In this document: piece by piece, positions 17,587-25,769 of the stretch
Layout: each line of letters begins with the position of its first letter
Numbering within the stretch: the first letter of the stretch is position 1
Source: Marinifilum sp. D714
GTDB taxonomy: Bacteria; Bacteroidota; Bacteroidia; Bacteroidales; Marinifilaceae
Length of the DNA stretch: 64,000 nt
Direction: 5' to 3'
NCBI RefSeq assembly: GCF_030851345.1
Contig: NZ_JALPNU010000014.1
Coordinates: forward strand, 1 to 64,000
The notes under the pieces: generated by a model
Seen by the model: the letters and a program-made list of their open reading frames with translations, nothing else
What the model was told of the DNA's origin: nothing
Databases searched by the model: none
Program-made: the position numbers and the translations under genes

Positions 17587-18323
17587 TTTAAGAGTATTTG
17601 TGTAAGTATCACGTTAGCCAATAATATTAAGATGCTGCTGTTTACAACCGCTTTTGTGCTGGCTTTACCAACTTCGAGTGCTCCGCCTTTTACGTAATAA
17701 CCATAGTATGATGGTACGGCTGTAATAATAAAGGCAAAAACAGCTGTTTTTATTAATGAGTAAGTGATATAATAGGGGATAAAACCATATTGAATACCAT
17801 AAATGAATTCTGATACCGGTACCGTACCAGTTAAGTATCCTGCTGATAATCCACCCAATATTCCTACAAATACACTTAAAACATATAGGAATGGATTAAT
17901 AAAAATGGCAGCTACTATTTTTGGAAGAATTAAGTGGTTAGCAGAGTTAATACCCATTATTTCCAAAGCGTCAATTTGCTCTGTAACTCTCATCGATCCA
18001 ATTTCAGAAGCGATATTTGAACCAACTTTACCTGCAAGAATCAAACCTACAATAGTTGATGAAAACTCAAGGAGCATGGATTCTCTGGTCGTATAGCCTA
18101 CCAAATAGTCTGGCAAAAGTGGATTAAGCATATTGTATGCTGTTTGCAGTGTAATAACGGCTCCCATGAACAGGGAAATAATTACTACAATGCCAATTGA
18201 ATTGATTCCAAGCTTATGAATTTCCTTCACAATTTGTGAGAAAAATAATTTTCCCTTTTCTGGTTTTGAAAGGACCAAAAGAAGGAATCTAGAGAATTTA
18301 CCAACGTGTTCAAACAGATTCAT
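17583..18323 (-). CDS. mlaE: ABC transporter permease, MlaE family
   Basis: A 246-residue inner membrane permease of the MlaE family with about five hydrophobic segments. The cytoplasmic loop EIGSMRVTEQIDALEIMGI near 126 is the family hallmark that couples to the ATPase. The N-terminal amphipathic start (EHVGKFSRFLLLVLSKP) is also typical. Together with the downstream ATPase it forms the core of a phospholipid transporter keeping outer membrane asymmetry; that role is inferred from the family. It is first of the two-gene operon and divergent from the manC gene at 18479. Confidence 0.9.
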   Translation of the reverse strand: MNLFEHVGKFSRFLLLVLSKPEKGKLFFSQIVKEIHKLGINSIGIVVIISLFMGAVITLQTAYNMLNPLLPDYLVGYTTRESMLLEFSSTIVGLILAGKVGSNIASEIGSMRVTEQIDALEIMGINSANHLILPKIVAAIFINPFLYVLSVFVGILGGLSAGYLTGTVPVSEFIYGIQYGFIPYYITYSLIKTAVFAFIITAVPSYYGYYVKGGALEVGKASTKAVVNSSILILLANVILTQILLK

Positions 18324-18408
18324 AACTTAACTTGTTTACGATAAAAGTACAAATAATTTACTTATAGAATCAGTTGAGCAGTTCTTGTTTAGTAATACCA
18401 AAACTATT

Positions 18409-18439
18409 TTTGATTTGAATTGAGTTTTCTGTATTTTAG
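18409..18439 (+). promoter_or_regulatory. Promoter of the GDP-mannose pyrophosphorylase gene
   Basis: TTTG at 18409-18412, 19-bp spacer, and TATTTTAG at 18432-18439 (one mismatch to TAnnTTTG). It lies 39 bp before the ATG. Confidence 0.55.
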
Positions 18440-18478
18440 GATATCTAATATTTATATGCATATTATTAATAATTAAAT

Positions 18479-19567
18479 ATGAATCCAAATAGCTACTGCG
18501 TAATAATGGCAGGTGGAGTTGGCTCTAGGTTCTGGCCATTGAGTAAAAATTTGCGACCAAAACAATTTCTTGACATTCTTGGAACAGGTAAAACTTTAAT
18601 TCGTCACACCTTTGAAAGGTTTGCTTCGATTTGTCCGGTAGAAAACTTTTTTGTGGTTACCAATGCCATTTATAAGGATTTGGTATTGGAGCAAATTCCT
18701 GAAATGAAAGAGGGTCAAGTTTTATTAGAGCCTCTAAGAAGAAATACAGCACCTTGTATTGCTTATGCGAATTATAAAATTTTAAAAAGGAATCCCAATG
18801 CTTCCGTAGTTGTTACTCCAGCTGATCATTTAATTTTAAACGAAGTTAAGTTTTTGGAGGTTTTAAAAGAAGGAATCAATTTTGTAAGTAATGAGGATAA
18901 ACTTCTAACATTAGGAATGCAGCCAAACAGACCTGAAACTGGATACGGTTACATTCAGGTTGGAAAAAAATCAGTAGAGAAATCTTCAGATATTTATCCG
19001 GTAAAGACATTTACCGAAAAGCCACATTTAGATTTGGCAAAGATATTTTATGAGTCTGGAGAATTTTTCTGGAATTCGGGAATATTTTTGTGGTCGTTGC
19101 AAGCCATTCAGAATGCATTCAATAAGTTCTTGCCTGATGTAAATGCATTATTTGATTCAATTCTTGAGGATATTGATACTGCACGAGAACAAGATGCAAT
19201 TGATAATATTTATCCTGAATGTCAGAATATCTCGATTGATTATGGTATTCTTGAAAAATCAGATAATGTATATGTATACTGTACCGAATTTGGTTGGTCT
19301 GACTTGGGAACCTGGGGGGCAATGTATGAACATTCTACAAAAGATGATAATCAAAATGCCATTCAAGGAGAAAATGTAATGTTGTACGAATCGAAAGATT
19401 GTTTGGTAAATGCACCAAATGAAAAGTTGGTTGTTGTACAAGGTTTAAAGGATTACATTGTTGTAGATACCGACAAGACACTTCTAATTTGCCGTAAGCG
19501 TGATGAACAGGAGATTCGAAAGTTCGTGAACGATGTAAAAATAACAAAAGGAGAAGAGTACATTTAA
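18479..19567 (+). CDS. manC: Mannose-1-phosphate guanylyltransferase
   Basis: A 362-residue cytoplasmic enzyme making GDP-mannose from mannose-1-phosphate and GTP. The pyrophosphorylase signature GGVGSRFWPLS followed by PKQFL lies at 12-31. Further family segments are EPLRRNTAPCIAYANY near 83, VTPADHLI near 112, TFTEKPHL near 180 and FFWNSGIFLW near 198. It lacks the C-terminal phosphomannose isomerase domain found in fused AlgA/RfbM proteins, so it is the short single-function form. It stands alone, divergent from mlaE and convergent with gldN. The product would feed mannosyl- or fucosyl-containing envelope glycans. Confidence 0.93.
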   Translation: MNPNSYCVIMAGGVGSRFWPLSKNLRPKQFLDILGTGKTLIRHTFERFASICPVENFFVVTNAIYKDLVLEQIPEMKEGQVLLEPLRRNTAPCIAYANYKILKRNPNASVVVTPADHLILNEVKFLEVLKEGINFVSNEDKLLTLGMQPNRPETGYGYIQVGKKSVEKSSDIYPVKTFTEKPHLDLAKIFYESGEFFWNSGIFLWSLQAIQNAFNKFLPDVNALFDSILEDIDTAREQDAIDNIYPECQNISIDYGILEKSDNVYVYCTEFGWSDLGTWGAMYEHSTKDDNQNAIQGENVMLYESKDCLVNAPNEKLVVVQGLKDYIVVDTDKTLLICRKRDEQEIRKFVNDVKITKGEEYI

Positions 19568-19587
19568 ACTCAATATATCAGCAAAAG

Positions 19588-19615
19588 AAAAGGACCTCAA
19601 TTTGAGGTCCTTTAT
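19588..19615. terminator. Bidirectional terminator between manC and gldN
   Basis: Hairpin AAAGGACCTCAA/TTTGAGGTCCTTT with A-rich and T-rich flanks, between convergent stop codons. Confidence 0.85.
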
Positions 19616-19637
19616 TATTTTGAATGCTTATTAAATT

Positions 19638-20483
19638 CTACCATTCCCAAAGGTCATGCTCATATTCGAAAATATTGTTCTTAATTCTTTCAGCTTCTAG
19701 CATCGAATTAATACCAACTGTATATTCGCTAATTCCTCGGTTGTTGTGTACGTTAGAGATTTGAGTGATGTAGCTTGAAAACCTTCTTTTCATGAATAAA
19801 TCATCAAAAGAATAACGAGCTGCATCGTTAAAAGGATTAAATACCTCGTGTGTTGCTAGCAATGGCCTTGCTTCTGGAAAGTAAATCCAAAATAGCTGTT
19901 TCTTTTGAACGCCATCCATTGCTGTATCTCCATCTTTTACATACTCACGAATTGGGCAAATACCAATAATTCGAACTTGCATGGTTGAAGTTTGCTTATC
20001 AAAGAACCATTGCTCTTTTACCATATAGCGCTTTACATCATCGGTGTGCATTTCTCCAGGAATAATTACTGGTTCCAATTCACCGGTTAGCCTGTTGCGT
20101 TGCATAATGGTATCAGCTTGAGCATCGAATTTTGCATGAATTTCGTCCAATGTCATTGGCTCTTTAAATTCATCATTGGTTGTTGAATAGGCAGTTAAAC
20201 CTTCATTCTCGATGCCGTACATCAATAAATCAATTAAGCTATAACGATCGTCTTGTGGAGTAGTTGGATAATACATAGGAAGGTTCATTTTCTCCCTTAA
20301 ATCAACAATTCTCCAAACCAATTTCGACCACATTACATCCGATTCACGAATGTTTGAGAAAGGAATTGGTTTACGATTCTTAATGTGATTTTTACTGTAC
20401 ACACTGGTTGCTTTTGTTTGCGACATTACATTCGCAGAACAAAATAGTGCCAGACCAATTAATAGTAATAAGCTTTTTTTCAT
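19638..20483 (-). CDS. gldN: Type IX secretion/gliding protein GldN
   Basis: A 281-residue periplasmic protein of the T9SS (GldN/PorN). The signal peptide is about 1-21 (ending NVMSQ). Family features are the early block FSNIRESDVMWSKLVWRIVDLREKMN near 43, LYYPTT-like region near 71, and the C-terminal YSFDDLFMKRRFSSYI near 228. In the known machine it joins GldK in a large periplasmic ring under the outer membrane. It is last in the porP-gldK-gldL-gldM-gldN series, 15 bp after gldM, which is the canonical order. Confidence 0.92.
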   Translation of the reverse strand: MKKSLLLLIGLALFCSANVMSQTKATSVYSKNHIKNRKPIPFSNIRESDVMWSKLVWRIVDLREKMNLPMYYPTTPQDDRYSLIDLLMYGIENEGLTAYSTTNDEFKEPMTLDEIHAKFDAQADTIMQRNRLTGELEPVIIPGEMHTDDVKRYMVKEQWFFDKQTSTMQVRIIGICPIREYVKDGDTAMDGVQKKQLFWIYFPEARPLLATHEVFNPFNDAARYSFDDLFMKRRFSSYITQISNVHNNRGISEYTVGINSMLEAERIKNNIFEYEHDLWEW

Positions 20484-20498
20484 CGTATGTAAATTTTA

Positions 20499-22058
20499 TT
20501 ACTCTATTCTAAATACAATAGCAGGTAGATTTCTGGTAACACCATCGGGACCTACCGCCCTAATGTCTTCGATATAAACTTTGTTATTTCTTCTCAGATT
20601 TCTGAACATTTTAATTTGTTCAGGAGTGAAGGTATCCGTTCTTGAGACTTCATCAACAGTAAATCCTTTTTGGATGGTTGATACAGTAAAACCAGTGATT
20701 TTAAATGTCAAATCAAAATCAAAATTGTCCATTACAGCATCAACTCCTTGTTGAGCCAATAATAAATTCTTCTTGATTTTACCACCACTCTTGTCTGCAA
20801 TCTTGGCAACAGGATCAGGAATAGGTTTCACTCTGAAATCAACCGTTCTTAGCGGTCTCCATTCTCCATCAAAATTGGCTTCGACTAAAACTTTTGCATC
20901 TCTTCCCACAACTTGTGGCTTTGCAATATACGTGTCATCACTTTTTTTGATTAAGCGGCCATTTTTATTTGAAATTGATGCTCTAATTCTGTCTGATGTA
21001 AAACCAGGTGCCGAAACACTAACAGGATTATCAACTCCAACATAGAATACATTCATTTTGGTAGGAGAAACCACTACGTTTGGTTCTGCTACTGTATATT
21101 CTGCTTTAAACTGCTTTCTTATCTCTCGCCCAGAAGGTGTTCTAAATACTAATTCTCCTCCCCAAGTTTTTGCACCAATTTCATTTGCTTTTACCTTATA
21201 GACACCTCTTTTTTCTTTATTAAAGTTCTTGTCACTAAGTTTTCCAGCACCATTAATAAATATTGTAGGGTTTTGCGTAGTGTCTACTGCCGCTAAGAAA
21301 ATTTCCGCTTCGTAAGTATCACCTTTCAATACATAACTTGACTTTGCAATAACTTCAGCTTTTAAATCATTAAATTTAAATGATTCCGCTTCAATTTGAT
21401 TATACAGATAGTTTACAATGTCTGATTCTGTATTTCTGATATCCGATTGCATTTTTGATAGAAGCGTAACTGCTCCTACCAAAGGAGTATGATTAAATAG
21501 TTTGGATTCCCAGGAGTAATTGGGATCTCCTTTTTTACTTTTCTCAGGTTTTGAAGTATCTAATGTTTCTTGTATCGCATGATACAGTGTTGAATCTTCA
21601 ACAAGATTTAAGACGTGTGTTCTGTATGATACAATTTCAGCCTTCAGTTGTTTTCCTTTACCTCCAACTAACATGACTTCACCAGGTACATCAATATTAT
21701 CACGACTTTTGATATTCTTCATATCATATTCTGGTCCATCAGCTTTCTCAACGATTTTTTCTTTTAATTCCTGAATAAAGTTGAATAAGCTATCAGATTT
21801 GGCTTTAATAACTTGAGCCTTATCCCATGATTCCTCTACCTTATTTCGGTTGGCCTGTAAAGCCATATCAAAATCAAGGTAAGTAGCTTGAGTTTTTTCT
21901 TCAAAAGTCGATATGGTTTTTGATAAACCATTATCAATTGTTGTAAAAGCGTCCAGTACTTCGTTTGATACATTTATCGCCAACATTGCTGTCAGAAATA
22001 AATACATCATCCCAATCATCCGTTGCCGTGGCGTTTCTTTACAATTACTTGCTCCCAT
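20499..22058 (-). CDS. gldM: Type IX secretion/gliding motor protein GldM
   Basis: A 519-residue protein. A cytoplasmic start (GASNCKETPRQRMIGMMY) leads into a single transmembrane helix (about 17-34, LFLTAMLAINVS), then a long periplasmic helical domain followed by several beta domains, as in GldM/PorM. With GldL it forms the proton-driven motor of the T9SS; the periplasmic part reaches the GldK/GldN ring. The RQRMIGMMYLFLTAMLAINVS-type segment is diagnostic and includes the membrane-facing part that pairs with GldL. It starts 24 bp after the gldL stop. Confidence 0.95.
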   Translation of the reverse strand: MGASNCKETPRQRMIGMMYLFLTAMLAINVSNEVLDAFTTIDNGLSKTISTFEEKTQATYLDFDMALQANRNKVEESWDKAQVIKAKSDSLFNFIQELKEKIVEKADGPEYDMKNIKSRDNIDVPGEVMLVGGKGKQLKAEIVSYRTHVLNLVEDSTLYHAIQETLDTSKPEKSKKGDPNYSWESKLFNHTPLVGAVTLLSKMQSDIRNTESDIVNYLYNQIEAESFKFNDLKAEVIAKSSYVLKGDTYEAEIFLAAVDTTQNPTIFINGAGKLSDKNFNKEKRGVYKVKANEIGAKTWGGELVFRTPSGREIRKQFKAEYTVAEPNVVVSPTKMNVFYVGVDNPVSVSAPGFTSDRIRASISNKNGRLIKKSDDTYIAKPQVVGRDAKVLVEANFDGEWRPLRTVDFRVKPIPDPVAKIADKSGGKIKKNLLLAQQGVDAVMDNFDFDLTFKITGFTVSTIQKGFTVDEVSRTDTFTPEQIKMFRNLRRNNKVYIEDIRAVGPDGVTRNLPAIVFRIE

Positions 22059-22082
22059 TTCAGCTTAGCTTGATTGTTAATA

Positions 22083-23036
22083 CTAGTTCTTCTTAGAATG
22101 ATCCATTGCACTTAACATGTTACCGTAGATGGTATTTAATGCAGATAGATTTTGATTCAATTGTTCAGTTTCTTTGCGATAAGTTTGTGCATTCTCTAAT
22201 GTTGCAGTAAGAGTTTGAAGTACCTTATCTAAATCCTGATGTACATTTTTGGCATTTTCCATCTGCTGATTACCTTGCTTTAATTGCAATTCGTAAATCG
22301 CATTCAACGATGAAAGATTTTTGTTCATTGCCTCCATTGAGGTATTGAAATTGCCACTGTTTTCAGAAATTTTACCAAAGTCATTCTGTAAGGATTGATC
22401 GATTTTCTGATATGAATTCAATAGGTTATTACCTGACTCGTTTACTTTATCAGCAAATTCTTTTCCTGAATTTTCAACAGAAGAAGCTGCATTTTGGTAT
22501 GAAGCACTTAGTTGATTTGCAGAATCAGAAAGCTGCTGTGTAGTATCAGCATATTTTCCCGAAAATTCCCCAACAGATTCTGAAGCTTTTTGCACGGTTT
22601 GAATGTATCCATCAGTAGCTGTAGCGGCATCTGAAAGATTTGACAAACTATCAGCAGCATTTGTAAGCTTAGCTAGGCCTTGGCTTAGGTGTGACAATTT
22701 ATCAGGTTCAACACTAATTTTTTCAAGTAGTTGTTGCAACTGCTCTAAGCCTTCAACTTGAACGCCGCCACCTTTTACCATTTGTTCACGTGGCTCTAAG
22801 CCAATTAGTTCAGGATATACCAAACTCCAATCTGGTTGTTCGTGTGGTGGTTCAAATGCTGAAAAGAAGAAAATAATTGCCTCAACAGACATACCTACTG
22901 ATAGAAGTAGGCCTGCATAAGGGTAATGCATAATTTTAAATAAGGCACCAATTAGTACGACGGAAGCCCCCCAACCATACACGTAGCCCATAAATTTTTT
23001 CCATCTCGGAGATTGTACCAGTTCTGTAATATTCAT
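22083..23036 (-). CDS. gldL: Type IX secretion/gliding motor protein GldL
   Basis: A 317-residue inner membrane protein with two transmembrane helices near the N terminus (about 17-35 and 41-58), including YGWGASVVLIGALFKIMHYP, the GldL signature. The conserved Glu within the second helix (SVEAIIFFFSAFEPP) is the expected proton-handling residue. The long cytoplasmic tail (about 95-317) is Ser/Asn/Gln-rich coiled coil, longer and more repetitive than in short GldL proteins. It forms the stator around the GldM dimer. It lies between gldK and gldM. Confidence 0.95.
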   Translation of the reverse strand: MNITELVQSPRWKKFMGYVYGWGASVVLIGALFKIMHYPYAGLLLSVGMSVEAIIFFFSAFEPPHEQPDWSLVYPELIGLEPREQMVKGGGVQVEGLEQLQQLLEKISVEPDKLSHLSQGLAKLTNAADSLSNLSDAATATDGYIQTVQKASESVGEFSGKYADTTQQLSDSANQLSASYQNAASSVENSGKEFADKVNESGNNLLNSYQKIDQSLQNDFGKISENSGNFNTSMEAMNKNLSSLNAIYELQLKQGNQQMENAKNVHQDLDKVLQTLTATLENAQTYRKETEQLNQNLSALNTIYGNMLSAMDHSKKN

Positions 23037-23082
23037 GTCGGATTTATTGAATAGGTCTAAAAATAAATAGTTAATGAGTAGA

Positions 23083-24417
23083 TTATCTACCTAAATGAGT
23101 TCTCACACAGCGGAAACCGATATACGATTTTGCAGTATCCTGATATTCGTATGTTCTGGTTGCGCATTGCATAAAGTATCCAATGTCTTTCCAGGATCCA
23201 CCTCTAATCACCTTTCTTTTCAATGCTGGAGGATCATCAGGAAGTGCATTGTATTCATAATTCGGGTTCATATCGTGTGTAAAAGAATAGGCTGATTCAT
23301 CGTAAGCTCCGGAAGTCCATTCTGCAACATTACCTGCCATATCGTAAAGACCATACTCGTTAGGTTCGTAGCTTCCAACAGGAAGAGTAACCAAACCACC
23401 ATCGTCTACATAATTACCTCGCAAAGGTTTGAAGTTAGCCAAGAAACAACCTTGATCGTTTCTGGTGTAATTACCACCCCAAGGGTACATGTTTTGTGCA
23501 ATTCCACCACGGGCTGCATACTCCCATTCCGATTCGGTTGGTAAGCGGTAGTCCTGAACTGGATAATCTCCTTCAGCTTTAAGTGCTGAGTTGTGGAAAC
23601 GAGTTCTCCAAATAGAGAAAGCTGTTGCTTGTTTCCATGATACCCCAACTACTGGATAATCATCATATCCTGGATGCCAGAAATATTGCTTTGTCCAAGG
23701 ATCATTATATGAATAAGTAAAATCTTGAATCCAGCACAGCGTATCTGGGTAAATATTTAATGCTTCTTTCATGATAAAAGAAGATCTGTCTTCAATTTGT
23801 TTTCTACCACCTTTGTAGTCATCTACCATACCTTCGTACTCGCCCGTTTCGTAATTGTAACGGTTCGATTTTTTAGCCGCTTGTTGAAGGTCAACCCATT
23901 CGTACTGATATTTCAGTTTTCTGGTATCTATTTCTTTGTTGCGGAAAAATCTTTCATGCTCGGGAAGATACATTTCCTCAAGAATTTCAACATATTCTTC
24001 ATCATTCCAATCCAATCTTTCTTCCCAGTTAATGAAAGGAGGATCGATAGGGTTACCATTGTTGTCTTCCGCAATTAGGAATTCTTCAAACTGTTGCCCT
24101 AATAACTGTCGTGCAATAGAGTCGCGCACCCAGTATACGAACTGACGGTATTCATTGTTGGTAATTTCTGTTTCGTCCATCCAAAATGATTCAACAGAAA
24201 CAGTTTTTGTTGTTGCGTTCAGTGCCCAAGCTACGTCCTGGTCGTTTGGCCCCATAGTAAAACTTCCTCTCGGAATTTGTACCATACCGTAAGGTTTCGG
24301 CTCAAACCATTTTCCTCTCTGACCGACACCAACAAGTTCTCCATTTCCTGTGCGGCTTCCACACGATGATAAGAACAATAAAACAATTACACCTAGTGTT
24401 GTAAGTAGTTTATTCAT
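23083..24417 (-). CDS. gldK: Type IX secretion/gliding lipoprotein GldK
   Basis: A 444-residue lipoprotein. The signal peptide ends LLFLSSC. The mature protein has the formylglycine-generating-enzyme-like (SUMF1) fold: VQIPRGSFTMGPND near 47, FWMDETEITNNEYRQFV near 77, YPVVGVSWKQATAF near 258, RLPTESEWEYAARGG near 290 and the C-terminal RGGSWKDIGYFMQCATR near 407. GldK has no formylglycine activity; it builds the outer-membrane-attached ring with GldN. The protein carries the usual insert between the first strands (WERLDW.., residues 130-200). It follows porP in the operon by 45 bp. Confidence 0.95.
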   Translation of the reverse strand: MNKLLTTLGVIVLLFLSSCGSRTGNGELVGVGQRGKWFEPKPYGMVQIPRGSFTMGPNDQDVAWALNATTKTVSVESFWMDETEITNNEYRQFVYWVRDSIARQLLGQQFEEFLIAEDNNGNPIDPPFINWEERLDWNDEEYVEILEEMYLPEHERFFRNKEIDTRKLKYQYEWVDLQQAAKKSNRYNYETGEYEGMVDDYKGGRKQIEDRSSFIMKEALNIYPDTLCWIQDFTYSYNDPWTKQYFWHPGYDDYPVVGVSWKQATAFSIWRTRFHNSALKAEGDYPVQDYRLPTESEWEYAARGGIAQNMYPWGGNYTRNDQGCFLANFKPLRGNYVDDGGLVTLPVGSYEPNEYGLYDMAGNVAEWTSGAYDESAYSFTHDMNPNYEYNALPDDPPALKRKVIRGGSWKDIGYFMQCATRTYEYQDTAKSYIGFRCVRTHLGR

Positions 24418-24462
24418 AGTGGTTTTGTAAATTGTGCTAAAGCACAGATTTTTAATATTTTG

Positions 24463-25395
24463 TTATAAAAATCGAATACTCTTATATTTTTGATTTCGGC
24501 TTTCCAATTTCGTGTTGAATCTGTACGTTAACAGAAACTCATGAGATGCTTTTGCAATTTTCGATGTTGAAATATCATATGCATATCCAACTTGAATTCC
24601 ATTATTGAATAATACACCTACCATTCCAACAATTGCATCATCAACTCTATATGAAACGCCTCCCCAAATCTTTTTATTGTATCGTAGCAAACTGTTTATA
24701 TCAATTTGAGAAACAACAGCATCTGTTTTATAAAATACAGATGGCATAATTTCCCAACTTTCATCAAGATTGAAGGTATATCCGGCAGTCGCATAATAAT
24801 GTCTTGCCAAATAGGTTTCTACCGATTCACTATAAGCAACAGAAGGCTCCGTGACATGCAATACGGAAACTCCGGCATAAAAGTTATGCGTTTGGTAAAA
24901 AAATCCCAATCCCGGATCGAAAACCATTTTACCTTCATCAATAGTTCCATTTCCTAAATCATCTTGAGCTGAAACATAATCATCTCCTTCAGGAACAAAC
25001 CATTCACCTTTTAATGCATTGTTTTGTAATCCAAGACTTGCTCCAAAGTACAAAGAACCTGTGCTAAGTTTTTTCTCATAGGAGTAACTTAGTCTAAAAC
25101 CAGTATTTTTTTCAAAACCCAATTCGTCTCTAACAATGCTTAATCCTAAACCATGAGTTCTGCCACCAAAACGAACAGGAGCACTAAGGTTTACCACCGT
25201 TGTAACGGGAGCATTTTCGAAGCCAACCCATTGTTGACGATTGATTGCTGATACAACAATATCCTTCTCGGCACCTGCATATGCAGGGTTTACGGAAAGG
25301 ATATTAAACATATTTTGACTGAACTGAGGATCCTGTTGTGCCCTTAAAATCAGAGTACAACAAATAAATATTATGACGAAAAATGTTCTTTTCAT
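24463..25395 (-). CDS. PorP/SprF family outer membrane protein
   Basis: A 310-residue beta-barrel protein with signal peptide about 1-19 (ending LRAQQ). The family start QDPQFSQNMFNILSVNPAYAG is clear, followed by AINRQQWVGF and alternating barrel strands to the C terminus. PorP/SprF proteins act with T9SS components and anchor surface filaments or the PorE peptidoglycan link. Its place just upstream of gldK fits the core-operon PorP member rather than a stray SprF paralogue. It is first in the operon. Confidence 0.92.
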   Translation of the reverse strand: MKRTFFVIIFICCTLILRAQQDPQFSQNMFNILSVNPAYAGAEKDIVVSAINRQQWVGFENAPVTTVVNLSAPVRFGGRTHGLGLSIVRDELGFEKNTGFRLSYSYEKKLSTGSLYFGASLGLQNNALKGEWFVPEGDDYVSAQDDLGNGTIDEGKMVFDPGLGFFYQTHNFYAGVSVLHVTEPSVAYSESVETYLARHYYATAGYTFNLDESWEIMPSVFYKTDAVVSQIDINSLLRYNKKIWGGVSYRVDDAIVGMVGVLFNNGIQVGYAYDISTSKIAKASHEFLLTYRFNTKLESRNQKYKSIRFL

Positions 25396-25724
25396 GCAAC
25401 TTTATATAGTTCAGTAATTTTCAAAAACTGTGAGGAGTAAAGTAAATAAAAATAAATCGTCCTTACAAGTTTTATCAGAGGTTCAAGTGCTTTTATCAAC
25501 AATTTTAAGATGTCTATTTTTGAAAAATATTTAGCTGTCAAAATATTAAATTAAACAAATAAATTGTATAACTCATTATAAGTCTTATTAACGTATATGA
25601 ATTACGTAATCTTTATTTACGATGATTTTATTATTTTGTTAATGTATTTTTATTTTTTTAATTCAAGCTTAACAATATAGTGAGCGTGATATAAAGGAAG
25701 AGTTTCTAGAATAGCAATAAAAAA
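25396..25724. other. Gene-free AT-rich stretch between porP and topA
   Basis: About 330 bp without a gene. It should hold the porP operon promoter on the minus strand, but I found no clear match to the Bacteroidota consensus. No repeat or RNA structure stood out apart from the topA terminator next to it. Confidence 0.4.
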
Positions 25725-25755
25725 GGGCTGTTCGTTGATTGGAACAGCCCTGAAC
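25721..25755 (-). terminator. topA terminator
   Basis: Arms GGGCTGTTC (25725-25733) and GAACAGCCC (25742-25750). On the minus strand the hairpin is followed by a T-run, just after the topA stop. Confidence 0.85.
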
Positions 25756-25769
25756 TTTTTTTCAGAAAT